From assembly GCF_950295315.1 (NCBI RefSeq), contig NC_080165.1:2176158-2240157 (forward strand): 64,000 nt of DNA. The letters are read 5' to 3'. Within the stretch, counting starts at the first letter, position 1; the number at the start of each line of letters is the position of its first letter. This document shows, one piece after another, positions 21,091-33,255 of this stretch. This DNA is from Erinaceus europaeus. Lineage: Eukaryota > Chordata > Mammalia > Eulipotyphla > Erinaceidae. The translations under genes were made by a program, and so were the position numbers. The notes beneath the pieces were generated by a model. The model searched no databases, was not told the DNA's origin, and saw only the letters and a program-made list of their open reading frames with translations.

Positions 21091-22388
21091 GGAGTTAGGA
21101 AGATGGTGGACTGAGAAGTCGCTAACAGCGAGTGCTTTGATCGCATCGTCGGCAACGGTAGGATTTTCTGCCTTTAGCAGGCCAGTCAATAAGGGGGGAC
21201 ACCAAAGAAGTTATTACAATTTAATTTTGGTTAAGAATTAGAGTAAAGGTGACACGGACTAGCGGGGCTCCAGAATTCCCAGGCGGCGCCAGGCAAGGCG
21301 AGTGTGCCGGGCATTGTCCTCTGCCAGCCCAGGAAGGCGGCTCCTCTGCCGGTTGCAGAGCGCGGCAGGCAGAGGACCCCGAGAGAGCACTTTAGCTCGG
21401 GGGCTGCCTCTTGGGAGTCTCCAGGGTCCACCGCGACCCTGAGGAAGGATCCAAAGACTTCTTGAGTATAGCTCTCATTGGATCAAAGGACTTGGAGCTA
21501 GTTTTCATTTTTGAGAAATCCTTTAAAAAAGTTTGGAGGGGGGGGTTTCCCGGAAGATGGCGGACTGAGAAGCGGCTAGCCTTGGAGCTCCGGACACATC
21601 TCTTGTAAACAATAGGATTTTCTGCCTTTAGCAGGCCAGCCAATAAGGGGCCATAGCGGTAACACCAAGGAGGTGTCTATAACTTAATTTGGGTTAAGAA
21701 TTAGAGTAGGGGAAAAAAATTCTTTTTTCTTCCTTTCAATTTTCAAGCATACATCCTTCCCGCCACCCCCCCCCCCCCCATAAGCAGTGCCTGGGACCAG
21801 CTACTAGCAGGATACCCCATACCACCAAACAGGGTGTTTTTTTTTTTTTTTTAAATTCACTTATACACATTTGGGAAGTTCCTCGCTCTGCTCTTTAATT
21901 ACAACTCTTCTTATCTTCTCCCTTTTCTCTCTCTTATCTCTCTCTATCTCTCTTTTTTTTTTTAATCTTGTCATACACTTCTTTCTTCTTTGCCTTTTTG
22001 AATTTGTGAATTACTTTGGGGAAGAAATCTGACCCAGAGTGGACTCTCTATGTGTGTATCTCTGCTCTAGTTCCCTTTGCACTCTTGTTACCCCTAGAAT
22101 ATACACTGGATAGTAGATTTGCGTAACTGTCTATTCTTGCTATCCTCTCTTTCTTTTCTTTTTCTTCACTGGGATTTGGTTACTATTTTTTCATGGACTG
22201 GAGAAATTGTTTGGCTAACTGGTAACGATTAAACTCCTTCAATACATACTTCAGTTGCTACTGTAATTCCGGAGGTTGGTGAGTGCAATTGTCATAAAGG
22301 TATTTACTACAGTGTTACTTGTGCTCAAAACACAACAACTGAGGAACAACAGAGCATAAAAAAAGAGAGAAACACATAAATAAAAAAA
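21091..22388 (+). promoter_or_regulatory. L1-A 5' UTR / internal promoter with duplicated block
   Basis: AAGATGG followed by TGGACTGAGAAG sits 9 bp from the 5' end (21,100) and again at 21,554 as AAGATGGCGGACTGAGAAG. After each, about 165 bp are homologous (GGATTTTCTGCCTTTAGCAGGCCAG...GGTTAAGAATTAGAGTA). The motif AAGATGGCGG matches the YY1 site known to set the start point in human L1. The block between is GC-rich. A C-run (21,767-21,779) and pyrimidine tracts follow before ORF1. Promoter function is inferred. Confidence 0.7.
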
Positions 22389-23303
22389 ATGGGTAGATTA
22401 AAAACAAATAAAACTGCTACTCCAATGAATGAAGACAAGAGCCCAGAAGAAATCACAAATCAGTCAGAAGTAACCATAGATAAGAAAAGTATGCAAGCAA
22501 TAATAAACTTATTAATCACAGAAATTAAAACAACATTGGAGGAAAGGAATGGCAGTATTAGGGAAACAACAGTTGAGACCCCCAAGGAAAATACTGATTA
22601 TCTTGAGGCAATTAGAGAACTGAAAGCTGAAATAGCTGTAATGAAGAAAGAAGCTGAGGCAAGGGAAAGCAGACTAACTGAAGCAGAAAACAGAATTAGT
22701 CAGACAGAGGATGAGTTAGAGAAAACTAAGAAAGAGGTAAAAGAGCTTAAAAAGAGATTGAGAGACACTGAAAACAACAACAGAGACATATGGGATGATC
22801 TCAAAAGAAGTAACATTCGTATAATTGGCCTGCCAGAGGAAGAAAGAGAGGAAGGGGAAGCAAACATTCTAGAGGAAATAATAGAAGAAAACTTCCCAGA
22901 CCTGAATAACAGAAAGGATATCAAGGTTCAAGAGGCCCAGAGAGTACCAAACAGAATCAACCCAGACCTGAAGACACCAAGACACATCATAGTCACAATG
23001 AGAAGAAGTAAGGATAAAGAAAGGATCCTAAAGGCTGCAAGAGAGAAACAAAAAGTCACATAGAGGGGAAAACCCATAAGACTATCTGCAGATTTCTCAA
23101 CTCAAACTCTAAAAGCCAGAAGGGAGTGGCAAGATATCTATCGAGCCCTGAATGAAAAAGGGTTTCAACCAAGGATAATATATCCTGCTACACTTTCATT
23201 CAAGCTAGATAGAGGGATCAAAACCTTCTTAGACAAACAAAAGTTAAAGGAGGCAACTATCACCAAGCCGGCCCTGAAAGAGTTACTAAAAGACCTCTTA
23301 TAA
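22389..23303 (+). pseudogene. L1-A ORF1 (one nonsense codon)
   Basis: The 304-codon frame begins ATGGGTAGATTA and ends TAA at 23,301, with a single in-frame TAG at 23,061 where L1-C has TAC. The predicted protein has a lysine-rich N-terminus, a glutamate/lysine heptad-rich coiled coil at about residues 60-130, an RRM-like segment (NIRIIGLPEEE, about 138-150) and a basic C-terminal domain (RHIIVTMRRSKDKERILKAAREK). ORF1p is the trimeric RNA-binding chaperone of the L1 particle. The stop removes the C-terminal 80 residues. Confidence 0.92.
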
Positions 23304-23363
23304 ACAAGAACATCACTATAATACTTGCAATATATCAGAGTAAACAAATTGTTTTTTAGAACA

Positions 23364-26300
23364 ATAGCACTACAATACATTAAATCAATAAAATCAATAA
23401 ATGTCAATGGCTTAAACTCACCCATCAAAAGGCACAGGGTGGGGTGTTGGATCAGAAAACATAACCCAACCATATGCTGCTTGCAAGAATCCCATCTGTC
23501 ACAACAAGATAAACACAGACTTAATGTGAAAGGATGGAAAACTATCATACAGGCTAATGGTCCACAAAAAAGGGCAGGAACAGCCATTCTCATCTCAGAC
23601 ACGATAGATTTTAAATTAAATAAAGTAATAAAAGATAGGCAAGGACATTACATAATGATTACAGGATCAATCAGCCAAGAAGACTTAACAATTATTAACA
23701 TCTATGCACCCAACGAGGGACCATCTAAATACATTAAGCATCTACTGAAAGAATTTCAAAAATACATCAATAGTAATACAATAATAGTGGGAGACTTCAA
23801 TACCCCACTCTCACACTTAGACAGATCAACAAAGCAGAGAACCAATAAAGATACAAGAGAATTGAATGAAGAGATTGACAGACTAGAACTCTTGGATATT
23901 TTCAGACTCCTCCACCCCAAAAAACTGGAATACACCTTCTTTTCAAATCCACATGACACATACTCAAGGATATACCACATGTTAAGCCACAAAGACAGCA
24001 TCAATAAATTCAAGAGCATTGAAATCATCCCAAGTATCTTCTCAGACCACAGTGGAGTAAAACTAACTTTTAACAACAAACAGAAAGTTATTAAAAGACA
24101 TAGAATTTGGAAACTAAACAACATGCTCCTTAAGAACCACTGGGTCAGAGACTCACTCAAGAAGGAAATTCAAATGTTCCTGGAAACTAATGAAAATAAA
24201 GACACAACCTATCAAAACATTTGAGACACAGCTAAAGCAGTAATGAGAGGGAAACTTATAGCCATACAATCACATATTAAACACCATGAAGAAGCCCAAA
24301 TGAACGACCTTACTACACACCTCAAGGATTTAGAGGTAGAGGAACAAAGGAACCCTAAAGGAACCAGAAGCACAGAAATCACTAAAGTTAGAGCAGAAAT
24401 AAATAACATCGAAAATAAAAGAGTCATACAAAATATCAATAAAGCCAAATGTTGGTTCTTTGAAAGATTAAACAAAATTGACAAACCCCTAGCAAGACTC
24501 ACCAAACAAAAAAGAGAGAAGACTCAAATTAATAGAATTGTAAACGATGCAGGAGATAATCACAACTGACACCACAGAAATCCAGAGAATCCTGCGAAAC
24601 TTCTATAAAGAACTATATGCCACCAAGCTAGAGAATCTGGAAGAAATGGAACAATTCCTAGAAACCTATGCACTTCCAAAACTGAACCAAGAAGAACTAC
24701 AAAATCTAAATGCACCAATCACAGACAGAGAAATTGAAACCGTTATTAAGAGTCTCCCCAACAACAAAAGTCCTGGACCAGATGGCTTCACAAACAAATT
24801 CTACAAAACTTTCAGGAAACAGTTAATACCCATACTTCTTAAGCTATTCCATAAGATTGAAGAAACAGGAATACTCCCTTCCACCTTTTATGAAGCCAAC
24901 ATCACCCTGATACCAAAAGCTGATAGGGACAGAAAAAAAAAGGAAAACTACAGACCAATACCTCTGATGAACATAGATGCCAAAATATTAAACAAGATCT
25001 TGGCCAACCGGATACAGCAACACATCAAAAAGATTGTTCATCATGACCAAGTGGGATTCATCCCAGGAATGCAAGGCTGGTTCAACATCTGTAAATCAAT
25101 CAATGTCATTCATCACATCAATAAAAGCAAAGCCAAAAACCACATGATTATCTCAATAGATGCAGAGAAAGCCTTTGACAAAATCCAACACCCATTCATG
25201 CTCAAAACTCTACAAAAAATGGGAATAGATGGGAAATTCCTCAAGATAGTGGAGTCTATATATAGCAAACCTACAGCCAACATCATACTCAATGGACAGA
25301 AGTTGAAAGCATTCCCACTCAGATCAGGGTCTAGACAGGGCTGTCCACTGTCACTGTTACTCTTCAACATAGTATTGGAAGTTCTTGCCATAGCAATCAG
25401 GCAATAGAAAGAAATCAAAGGAATACAGATTGGAAGGGAAGAAGTCAAGCTCTCACTATTTGCAGATGATATGATAGTATACATAGAAAGACCTAAAGAA
25501 TCCAGTAGAAAATTACTGGAAGTTGTTAGGCAATATATTAAGGTATCAGGCTACAAAATCAATGTAGAAAAATCAGTGGTATTTCTTTATGCAAACACTA
25601 AATCTGAAGAAGAAGAAGAAGACATCCAGAAATCACTCCCATTTACTGTTTCAGCAAAATCAATCAAATACCTAGGAATAAAGTAGACCAAAGAAGTGAA
25701 AGACTTGTATACTGAAAACAATGAGTCGCTACTCTAGGAGATAGAAACTGATACCAAGAAATGGAAAGATATCCCATACTCATGGATTGGAAGAATAAAT
25801 ATCATCAAAATGAATATTCTCCCCAGAGCCATATACAAATTTAATGCAATACCCATCAAAGTTCCACCAGGCTTCTTTAAGAGAATAGAACAAACACTAC
25901 AATCTTTTATCTGGAACCTGAAAACACCTAGAATTGCCAAAACCATCTTAAGGAAAAGAAACAGAAATGGAGGCATCACACTCCCAGACCTTAAACTATA
26001 TTATAAAGCCATCATCATCAAAACAGCATGGTACTGGAACAAAAATAGGCACACAGACCAGTGGAACAGAATTGAAAGCCCAGAAGTAAATCCCAACACC
26101 TATGGGCATCTAATCTTTGATAAGGTGGCCCAAAGGATTAAATGGAAAAAGGAGGCTCTCTTCAATAACTGGTGCTGGGAAAACTGGGTTGAAACATGCA
26201 GAAGAATGAAATTGAACCACTTTATCTCACCAGAAACAAAAATCAACTCCAAATGGATCAAAGACCTAGATGTCAGACCAGAAACAATCAAATACTTAGA

Positions 26301-27195
26301 GGAAAACATTGGTAAAACACTTTCCCACATACACCTCAAGGACATCTTTGATGAATCAAACCCAATTGCAAGGAAGACCAAAGCAGAAACAAACCAATTG
26401 GACTACATCAAATTGAAAAGCTTCTGCACATCCAAAGAAACTATTAAACAAACAGAGAGACCCCTCAAAGAATGGGAGAAGATCTTCACATGCCAGATAT
26501 CAGACAAGAAACTAATCACCAAAATATATAAAAAGCTCAGCAAACTTAGCCGCAAAAAAGCAAATGACCCCATCCAAAAATGGGCAGAGGAAATGAACAA
26601 AACATTCACCACGGAGGAGATCCCAAAGGCTAACAAACATATGAAAAACTGCTCTAGGTCACTGATTGTCAGAGAAATGCAAATTAAGACAACACTAAGA
26701 TACCACCTCACTCCTGTAAGAATGGCATACATCAAAAAGGACAGCAGCAACAAATGCTGGAGAGGATGTGGGGACAGAGGAACCCTTTTACATTGCTGGT
26801 GGGAATGTAAATTGGTCCAGCCTCTGTGGAGAGCAGTCTGGAGAACTCTCAGAAGGCTAGACATGGACCTTCCATATGACCCAATAATTCCTCTCCTGGG
26901 GTTATACCCCAAGGACTCCATAACACCCAACCAAAAAGAGGTGTGTACTCCTATGTTCATAGCAGCACAATTCATAATAGCTAAAACCTGGAAGCAACCC
27001 AGATGCCCAACACCAGATGAGTGGTTGAGAAAGCTGTGGTATATATACACAATGGAATGCTATGCAGCTATCAAGAACAATGAACCCACCTTCTCTGACC
27101 CATCTTCGACAGAGCTAGAAGGAATTATGTTAAGTGAACTAAGTCAGAAAGATAAAGATGAGTATGGGATGATCCCACTCATCAACAGAAGCTGA
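23364..27195 (+). pseudogene. L1-A ORF2 (endonuclease-RT), multiply disrupted
   Basis: The frame starts at 23,364 (ATA where L1-C has ATG) and ends TGA at 27,193, about 1,277 codons. The N-terminal APE endonuclease shows INVNGLNS, the QESHL glutamate motif, GDFNTPLS and SDHSGVK. The RT shows [32 protein letters not shown] and the FADD catalytic box at about 25,460. The C-terminal cysteine region ([18 protein letters not shown]) lies near 26,760. Lesions seen are TGA at 24,222 (Trp), a +1 insertion near 24,555, and TAG at 25,405, 25,684 and 25,735. It cannot make a functional protein. Confidence 0.92.
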
Positions 27196-28264
27196 CTTAG
27201 AAGATCTGAAAGGGAAACTAAAAGCAGGACCTGATCAAATTGTAAGTAGGGTACCAAAGTAAAAGCCCAGTGGTGAGGGGTAGACATGTAGCTTCCTGGG
27301 CCAGTGTGGGGTGGGAGTGGGCGGGAGGGATGGTTCACAGTCCTTTGGTGGTGGGAATGGTGTTTATGTACACTCCTAGCAAAATGTAGACATATAAATC
27401 AGTAGTTAATTAATATGAGAGGGGGAAATCAATTGTATGTCTCAAAGTTTCTCAAAAGACAAACTGAATCTTTTTAATATATAGCCTATGTATTTGATAT
27501 GCGGACTCTCTCAAAAGCCTAGACCAAGTAGACTAGAAGCATCCAATAGCACTGCTATATACAAGATACTGGGTACTGTACAGCAAACCATAACAAAGGG
27601 ACTTTTCAAAGTTAACCCAATTAGCAAATAATGTGATGATAATATTAACTATTGATTGTCTTTTTGAACCCTAAGACAGCAGGAACCTCACATCTTCACT
27701 ATAGAGCCCCTACTTCCCCCAGTCCTGGAACCCTTGGATAGGGCCCACTTTCCCGTATGCATCTCCCAATCCAAACCAAATAATATTGCATCCGCCGATC
27801 ACAACCTAACCAAAGCAACGATTGCCATCTCAACATGCTTCACCTCAGACTGTATCCAGAGACTTCACGTGTGGAATGACAACCCTTCAGCTTCATTACT
27901 CGGGTTCCAGATGCCACCAGGATGCTGGCTAGGCTTCCCTGGATTTAAGACCCCACCAATGTGTCCTGGAGCTCAGCTTCCCCAGAGACACACCCTACTA
28001 GGGAAAGAGAGAGGCAGACTGGGAGTATGGACCAACCAGTCAATGTCCATGTTCAGCGGGGAAGCAATTACAGAAGCCAGACCTTCCAGCTTCTGCATCC
28101 CACAATGACCCTGGGTCCATGCTCCCAGAGGGATAGAGAATGGGAAAGCTACCATGGGAAGGGGTGGGTTATGGGGATTGGGTGGTGGGAATTGTGTGGA
28201 GTTGTACCCCTCCTACCTTATGCTTTTGTTCACTAATCCTTTCTTAAATAAAAAATTTTAAAAA
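27196..28264 (+). other. L1-A 3' UTR
   Basis: Non-coding. Its last 300 bp (CAATGTGTCCTGGAGCTCAGC to TTTCTTAAATAAAAAATTTT) is the piece found as isolated 5'-truncated copies at 11,875, 14,040, 18,436, 19,805 and 52,126. Confidence 0.85.
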
Positions 28265-28278
28265 AAATACCCCTTTAC
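28265..28278. repeat. L1-A target-site duplication, right copy
   Basis: AAATACCCCTTTAC, identical to 21,077-21,090. Confidence 0.93.
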
Positions 28279-28283
28279 ATAGT

Positions 28284-28467
28284 ATGAAGATTTCTGAAGA
28301 GGACAAGGTGGTGGAACACTGGTTGAGTGCAGACATAGTTCAGTTCACAAGGACTCAGGTTCAAGCCCCTGGTCCCCACCTGCAGGGGTAAAGCTTCACA
28401 AGTGGTGAAGCAGGGCTGCAGGTGTCTCTCCGTCTTTCTCCTGCTCTATATCCCCCTCCCCTAACAT
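28284..28467 (+). mobile_element. SINE lacking its tail
   Basis: GGTGGTGGAACACTGGTTGAGTG (box A region), AGGTTCAAGCCCCTGG (box B) and CACCTGCAGGGG...GGTGAAGCAGGGCTGCAGGTGTC are followed by CT-rich sequence, interrupted by the next SINE. Confidence 0.85.
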
Positions 28468-28766
28468 TTTATTTTTTAATAATTATTTATTTGTTTCCTT
28501 TTTTGTTGTCCTTGTTTTTATTGTTTCTGTATTTATTATTGTTGATGTCGTAGTTGTTGGACAGGACAGAGAGAAATGGAGAGAAGAGGGGAAGACAGAG
28601 AAGGGGAGAGAAAGACAGACACCTACAGACCTGCTTCACCACCTGTGAAGCGTCTCCTCCCGCAGGTGGGGAGCTGGGGGCTCGAACCGGGATCCTTAAG
28701 CTTATCCTTGTGCTTTGTGCCACATGCACTTAACCCACTGCATTACCTCCCGCCTCCCGCCTCTCA
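28468..28766 (-). mobile_element. SINE, near-complete, back to back with the preceding one
   Basis: The AT-rich tail TTTTATTTTTTAATAATTATTTATTTG, GTTGTTGGACAGGACAGAGAG and GCAGACCTGCTTCACCACCTGTGAAGCG are followed by a head ending CATTACCTCCCGCCTCC. It appears to have landed in the tail of the SINE at 28,284. Confidence 0.88.
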
Positions 28767-28816
28767 TTTTCTCTTAGTCTCTATCCAAGTATATGTATAT
28801 ATGCATATATATGTAT

Positions 28817-28838
28817 ACACACACACACACACACACAC
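28817..28838. repeat. (AC)n microsatellite
   Basis: Eleven AC units, flanked by alternating (TATG)/(TGTG) sequence. Confidence 0.9.
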
Positions 28839-29163
28839 ATATATGTGTGTGTGTATATATAACAAAGATAGTAGATACAAAAAGGATACCTAATGCTATG
28901 GTTTCAATTTATGTGAACAGACATGAACACAAAGAATTATGGGTGAAAATTAGGGTGGGATTCATTTTCAATAACTAATAAAATGATCAGTAAAATAGAC
29001 AAGACACACTGAGATGTTTGGTATATAGACCATCTTCTCTAATAAGAGGATCCTCCTGGCTTCGTAATCTGCATGGGACACTCGCCACCAGGGAACACAC
29101 CCTGTCATGTGTGAATTCCATAACATTTTCTCCCACCAATAGAAAAAGTAAACTATTGTCCTA

Positions 29164-29165
<2 letters not shown>

Positions 29166-29210
<45 letters not shown>
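29166..29210. repeat. (CA)n microsatellite
   Basis: About 22 uninterrupted CA units. Confidence 0.97.
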
Positions 29211-29211
<1 letters not shown>

Positions 29212-29304
29212 TGCAACACTGAGTATTCAAGGAACCCCACTTCATATTTGCACTCACACTGTAACTAAGTTTAGAAAAATGCAGCCAAGGCATGCGTAGA
29301 GTCC

Positions 29305-29515
29305 CTTAACTATCTCCAGAATGGGACATAGGTCCCCTTTTCTCCAGAAGTGGGCATGGATTTCCCTAACTTTCTCCAGAAGTGGAGATGGTTCCCCTAA
29401 CTTTCGCCAGAAGTGGAACGGATTCCTCTAAGTTTTTCTAAAAGTGGACATGGATCCCCTAACTTTTGCCAGAAGTGGACATGAACCCCACCCCTAACTT
29501 TGTCTACAAGCGGCC
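29305..29515. repeat. Degenerate ~35-bp minisatellite
   Basis: CCCCTAACTTTCTCCAGAAG plus TGGACATGGATT-like units recur about six times between 29,305 and 29,515, each with private substitutions. No coding frame. Confidence 0.85.
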
Positions 29516-31150
29516 TCCCATGGGCACAGTACAGGTAAGCAACAGATTTTTCCGCAACTTGTCAAGTTATGTGCTTGGTGACACTAACTCTCCAATGTGA
29601 AATACCTGCCAGCATGTTTCATTCATTGCCCATGATCTTGGACACACATGTTAACCAGATTCTAGAAGGTTTTAGAGACCTGAAAACCACACTCAAGGCC
29701 ATATGATATGATTCACAGCATGGCAATATATCTCAAGCAAAAGAAAAAAAACATTTTAAATTCACTTTAGGATTATCATGTATTTTCAGACTTCTATAAG
29801 AACACTTCTTGATAGAAGTGAAACCTAAACCTATAAATGAAATCTTTCATTTGCAGCCCGTCATGTTTTATTTGTACTGGGTCGATGGGTGGAAACAGAA
29901 TGTCTAAGGAAAATGAAGATTTAAAATGTGAATACAGTAAGTGCAAAGACACATTAGGAATCTCCACATGTATAAAGGAGGATTGACTTATTAACCACTC
30001 TATACAGAATATTTTTCTATACCGTATGTCATGCGTATTTGTGATTTGATGACTATTCATTAGTTTACTCTCTGAAAAAGGGAATATGTTTTACCATTCA
30101 ATTTCCATCTTGTGGAACACTCTGATTTCTATTACTAACATCAAGAGCTGAATTTTCTTTTTAAGTATAAAATACATAGTTTCTTTTGCCACAAATTGAA
30201 AATGCACATTGTCAATTATTTACTTTTCTTTATTAAGTAAACCATTTCTTTGCAAATACAGCCCTCAATAGCTAATTAGATTTCTTAATAGCAGTAGCAA
30301 CTATCATGGGAGTAATGTACAAGGATTGTTCCATCAGCAAAATTAAAGGGGAAAACCACCTAATACTTTTGTTTGTTTGTTTTGCTTTGCAATTTAAACT
30401 TCAATGACTTTGTTCATATTTTTTAATATGGCAAATCATTGTTGTCTCTAGAGCTTACACTAATGGGCGAAGCACCAAATTACATGAGTAGGCTAATTCA
30501 CACCCACGCATTTCATATTAATGAAATAGATTTTTCAGACATCAGGAAATATGTACCCTTCCTGAGTTGTACTTTCTCAATCCCTGTACAATGGGAAACC
30601 CTGTCGACCGAGCTGCTTCTTCAAAACAGCTCATTAGGTATGAGTATAGTTTGAAGATTCGCAGAAAGGAAACTGAGTCCTCACAGACAGGGGCTTGAGA
30701 ATAGCAAAAACCCAGAGACGAATGTTCAGGCCAGCTAGGGAGAGAGAGAGATCTCAGCTAGGAAGAGATCTCAGAGCTTGCTGTGATGGTTCCACTTAGA
30801 AAGGACATCCTATGCAAATTGCTTGATTGCACGCCTTCGTGTCACGGCTGACAAATTATAGAAGCCCTGTCGCACATCTCTGCTTTCTTGACTCGCTGCC
30901 CCCAAAAGGCTTCTCGCCAATGTCCAGGCTTCTCAGTGAGAAGCAGGCGAGGCCCAGGGCAGGGCGAGTGTGGGAGGAAAGATGGCAGAGGGGCCTGCCT
31001 GTGCGCTTTGAGTCTCCGCAGACACGAGGTCCGGGGTTTGTCTGCTCTGTGTGGATACTCAGTTATTTTTCTGAGTAGCTTCTTTTTTCCTAAAGGATTT
31101 AGAACTGTATAAACCATAATGGTCCGACCAGAGTTTAGGTTATTTAAATC
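29516..31150. other. Unassigned intergenic DNA
   Basis: No transposon with recognisable ends. 30,440-30,660 is open for 71 codons without a domain. 30,830-31,060 is locally GC-rich but shows no promoter or exon structure. Confidence 0.4.
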
Positions 31151-31164
31151 ACAAAGTTAACCTT

Positions 31165-31450
31165 TCTATCTGTGTGTAAGTGTATGTGTGTTGTATGTGT
31201 TACTGTGTAACTGTGTGTTACTGTGTGATTGTGTGTGAGTGTGCATGTGTGTGTTACTGTGTGAGTGCGTATGTGTGTGTTACTGTGTGACTGTGTGTTA
31301 CTGTGTGACCTTGTGTGTTACTGTGTGTGTTACTGTGTGACTGTGTGTGAGTGTGCATGTGTGTATGTTACTGTGTGATTGTGTGTTACTGTGTGACCTT
31401 GTGTGTTACTGTGTAACTGTGAGTGTGCATGTGTGTGTTACTGTGTGACA
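31165..31450. repeat. TG-rich compound minisatellite (TGTGTTACTGTGTGAC)n
   Basis: GTGTTACTGTGTGA-type units alternate with GTGTGAGTGTGCATGTGTGT over about 285 bp. Confidence 0.92.
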
Positions 31451-32044
31451 TTATAATCTTTCTTACATATCTTTTGCATTTTTATCACTGTGTATCTGTT
31501 GGTTGGAGCAAGGAGCTGGCATCAGAAGTCATGGGCTTGAGTCTTATTTTGATTTTCTTCCATAGAAAGTGGTGAGTAAGAAGGAAGGAAGGACTGAGGG
31601 AGGAGGGAGGTAGTTTTAGCTTTAACACAAAGTGCAAACTGGCATTTCTTTTGCTGAAGACTGGAATCAGTTGATTTGTTGATTCTTCTGATTTAAATCA
31701 CTGTTGATTTAGTAACATGACAGGCTAGTGAAAGTCTCATCAACTTCCAGTGTACACATTCACAAAACACAACATTTTTTACTTTTAAGTTCAAGGATTG
31801 GTACTTCTCAGCAAAGTAGTAGATTATTATTTCAAGCTGAGTTTGTAGCCTCTCTCTCTCCTCAGGGGTTTGTATTCCATCCAATTCTCTCTCACACACA
31901 TTCCCCACTCTTCCTCTGCCCTGCCTCATTTCCCCTCCTTATTTACAATTTATTAACATTCTCTAGGTATCTATCAGTTCTGATTAAAAAGCCATATATT
32001 AAGTTTATTTATCCAAATAGACATAAAAATCCTTGCTTCTATTT
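31451..32044. other. Unassigned DNA
   Basis: The 119-codon plus-strand frame at 31,728-32,087 overlaps a SINE and has no recognisable domain, so it is not called. Confidence 0.4.
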
Positions 32045-32254
32045 TTTAAATAATTTTATACGTTTAGCATTGAATAGGACAGAGTGAAATTGAGAGGGGA
32101 AGGGAGATAGAGAGGGACGAACAGAGAGACACCTGCAGCCCTGTTTCACCACTCATGAAGCTTTCCCCTTATAGGTGGGGACTGAGGACTTGAACCTAGG
32201 TCCTTGTGCACTGAGATGAATGCCCTTAACAAGGTGTAGCACCACCTGGGCCCT
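32045..32254 (-). mobile_element. SINE
   Basis: Minus-strand copy: GACAGAGTGAAATTGAGAGGGG, GACACCTGCAGCCCTGTTTCACCACTC, AACCTAGGTCCTTGTGC, head end ACCACCTGGGCCC. Confidence 0.85.
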
Positions 32255-33094
32255 AAGAAAACTCTTTGTTTCTATTGCTTCTGTGATCATTTTGGCATGA
32301 CCAGTCAGAAATTAGTTTGGGAAATGGTTTCTAGGTTGAGGAACTAAATGCCACCCAGGTAAGAATGTCCCCATCAACAGGAGGGTTTCCTAGGAGAAAA
32401 ATGCTTTCCAGCAACATCCTGTTTACCTGTTCCATTCTGAGCATCAGCATAGGAGTCAGCAGAGACGGGGGCATTCCCAGGTTCCTTGGAAAACCTCTCA
32501 GGGGCACAAACAGCACTGACATTAGAAGCCTTATGAAGAGGAATATAGACTTATTTATTTACTTGTTTTTATTTGTCATCAGTGTTTGGCAAGTGTTTCT
32601 GGCCTACTTGACTCTACTCCTCTGAGCAGATCCCCTGCCCCACAATTTCACGAAAATAAACAAAGATTGAGACAGAGACGGAAGACAACACTGCCTCACT
32701 CCCTGTGAAACTTAGTCTGGTGCCAGCATGTCGCTGTCCCTGGTGCCCTGGTGGCAGTGATGCTAGAATCCAAGTGTCCGTGTACAGTGTCCTCTTTACT
32801 GGCTAAGCTGTCTCCTCTCCTGCAAAACACTCCTAAAATCAATTGGAAATAAAAGTTGGTTCCCCTCCATATAATCATGGATTTATACTAGGACCAAATA
32901 TTTCATTCCCCTGTAGAAAGAATGCATTATTTTCACTTTAACAAATAAAAGTATGAATGACCCAGTCAAATTGCTTGTGGTCCAGAACTAGAGATAATAG
33001 AAGAGAATTTTCCCCTCTGTGGTAATTAGTCACATCAGTCTCACAGGATACAGAGAGTAAGAAACCTCACTAATACGTTCTGAGAATAGAAACT
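32255..33094. other. Unassigned DNA
   Basis: Nothing recognised. Confidence 0.4.
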
Positions 33095-33096
33095 AA

Positions 33097-33255
33097 GGAG
33101 AGTGGTCTGGGAGGTGGTGCAGTGGATAAAACGTTGGACTCTCAAGCATGAGGTCCTGAGTTGAATCCCCAGCAGCACATGTACCAGAGTGATGTCTGGT
33201 TCTTTCTCTCTCCCCTATCCCTCTGATTAATAAATAAAATAAAATAAAATAAAAT
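33097..33255 (+). mobile_element. Second tRNA-derived SINE family
   Basis: GGGAGGTGGTGCAGTGGATAAAACGTTGGACTCTCAAGCATGAGGTCCTGAGTTGAATCCC is a tRNA-like sequence with box A (TGGTGCAGTGG) and box B (GAGTTGAATCC). A short body (ACCAGAGTGATGTCTGGTTC), CT-rich sequence and an (AATAAAATAAA)n tail follow. The head and body differ from the dominant SINE. Confidence 0.85.

Larger units (their letters stand above)
21091..28264 (+). mobile_element. L1-A: full-length LINE-1
   Basis: This is a 7.17-kb element flanked by a perfect 14-bp duplication. In order it has a 1.3-kb 5' UTR containing a duplicated block, ORF1 (304 codons), a 60-bp gap, ORF2 (about 1,277 codons), a 1.07-kb 3' UTR and an A-rich end (CTTAAATAAAAAATTTTAAAAAAA). 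Both frames are interrupted, so the copy is dead. Its completeness and clean duplication indicate a moderately recent insertion. The element copies its RNA at a nicked target and is the likely motor for the SINEs of this genome. Confidence 0.95.

Noticed and set aside
22700..22924. Ser-rich frames opposite L1 ORF1
   Set aside because: Antisense shadow of the Glu/Lys coiled coil; repeated in L1-B at 50,228.
26403..27050. 215-codon minus-strand frame with hydrophobic stretches
   Set aside because: Antisense shadow of L1-A ORF2; the same shadow appears opposite L1-B (45,669-46,316).
30440..31110. Candidate conserved element or host exon in non-repetitive DNA
   Set aside because: Conservation cannot be judged from one sequence and no reading frame or splice pattern stands out.
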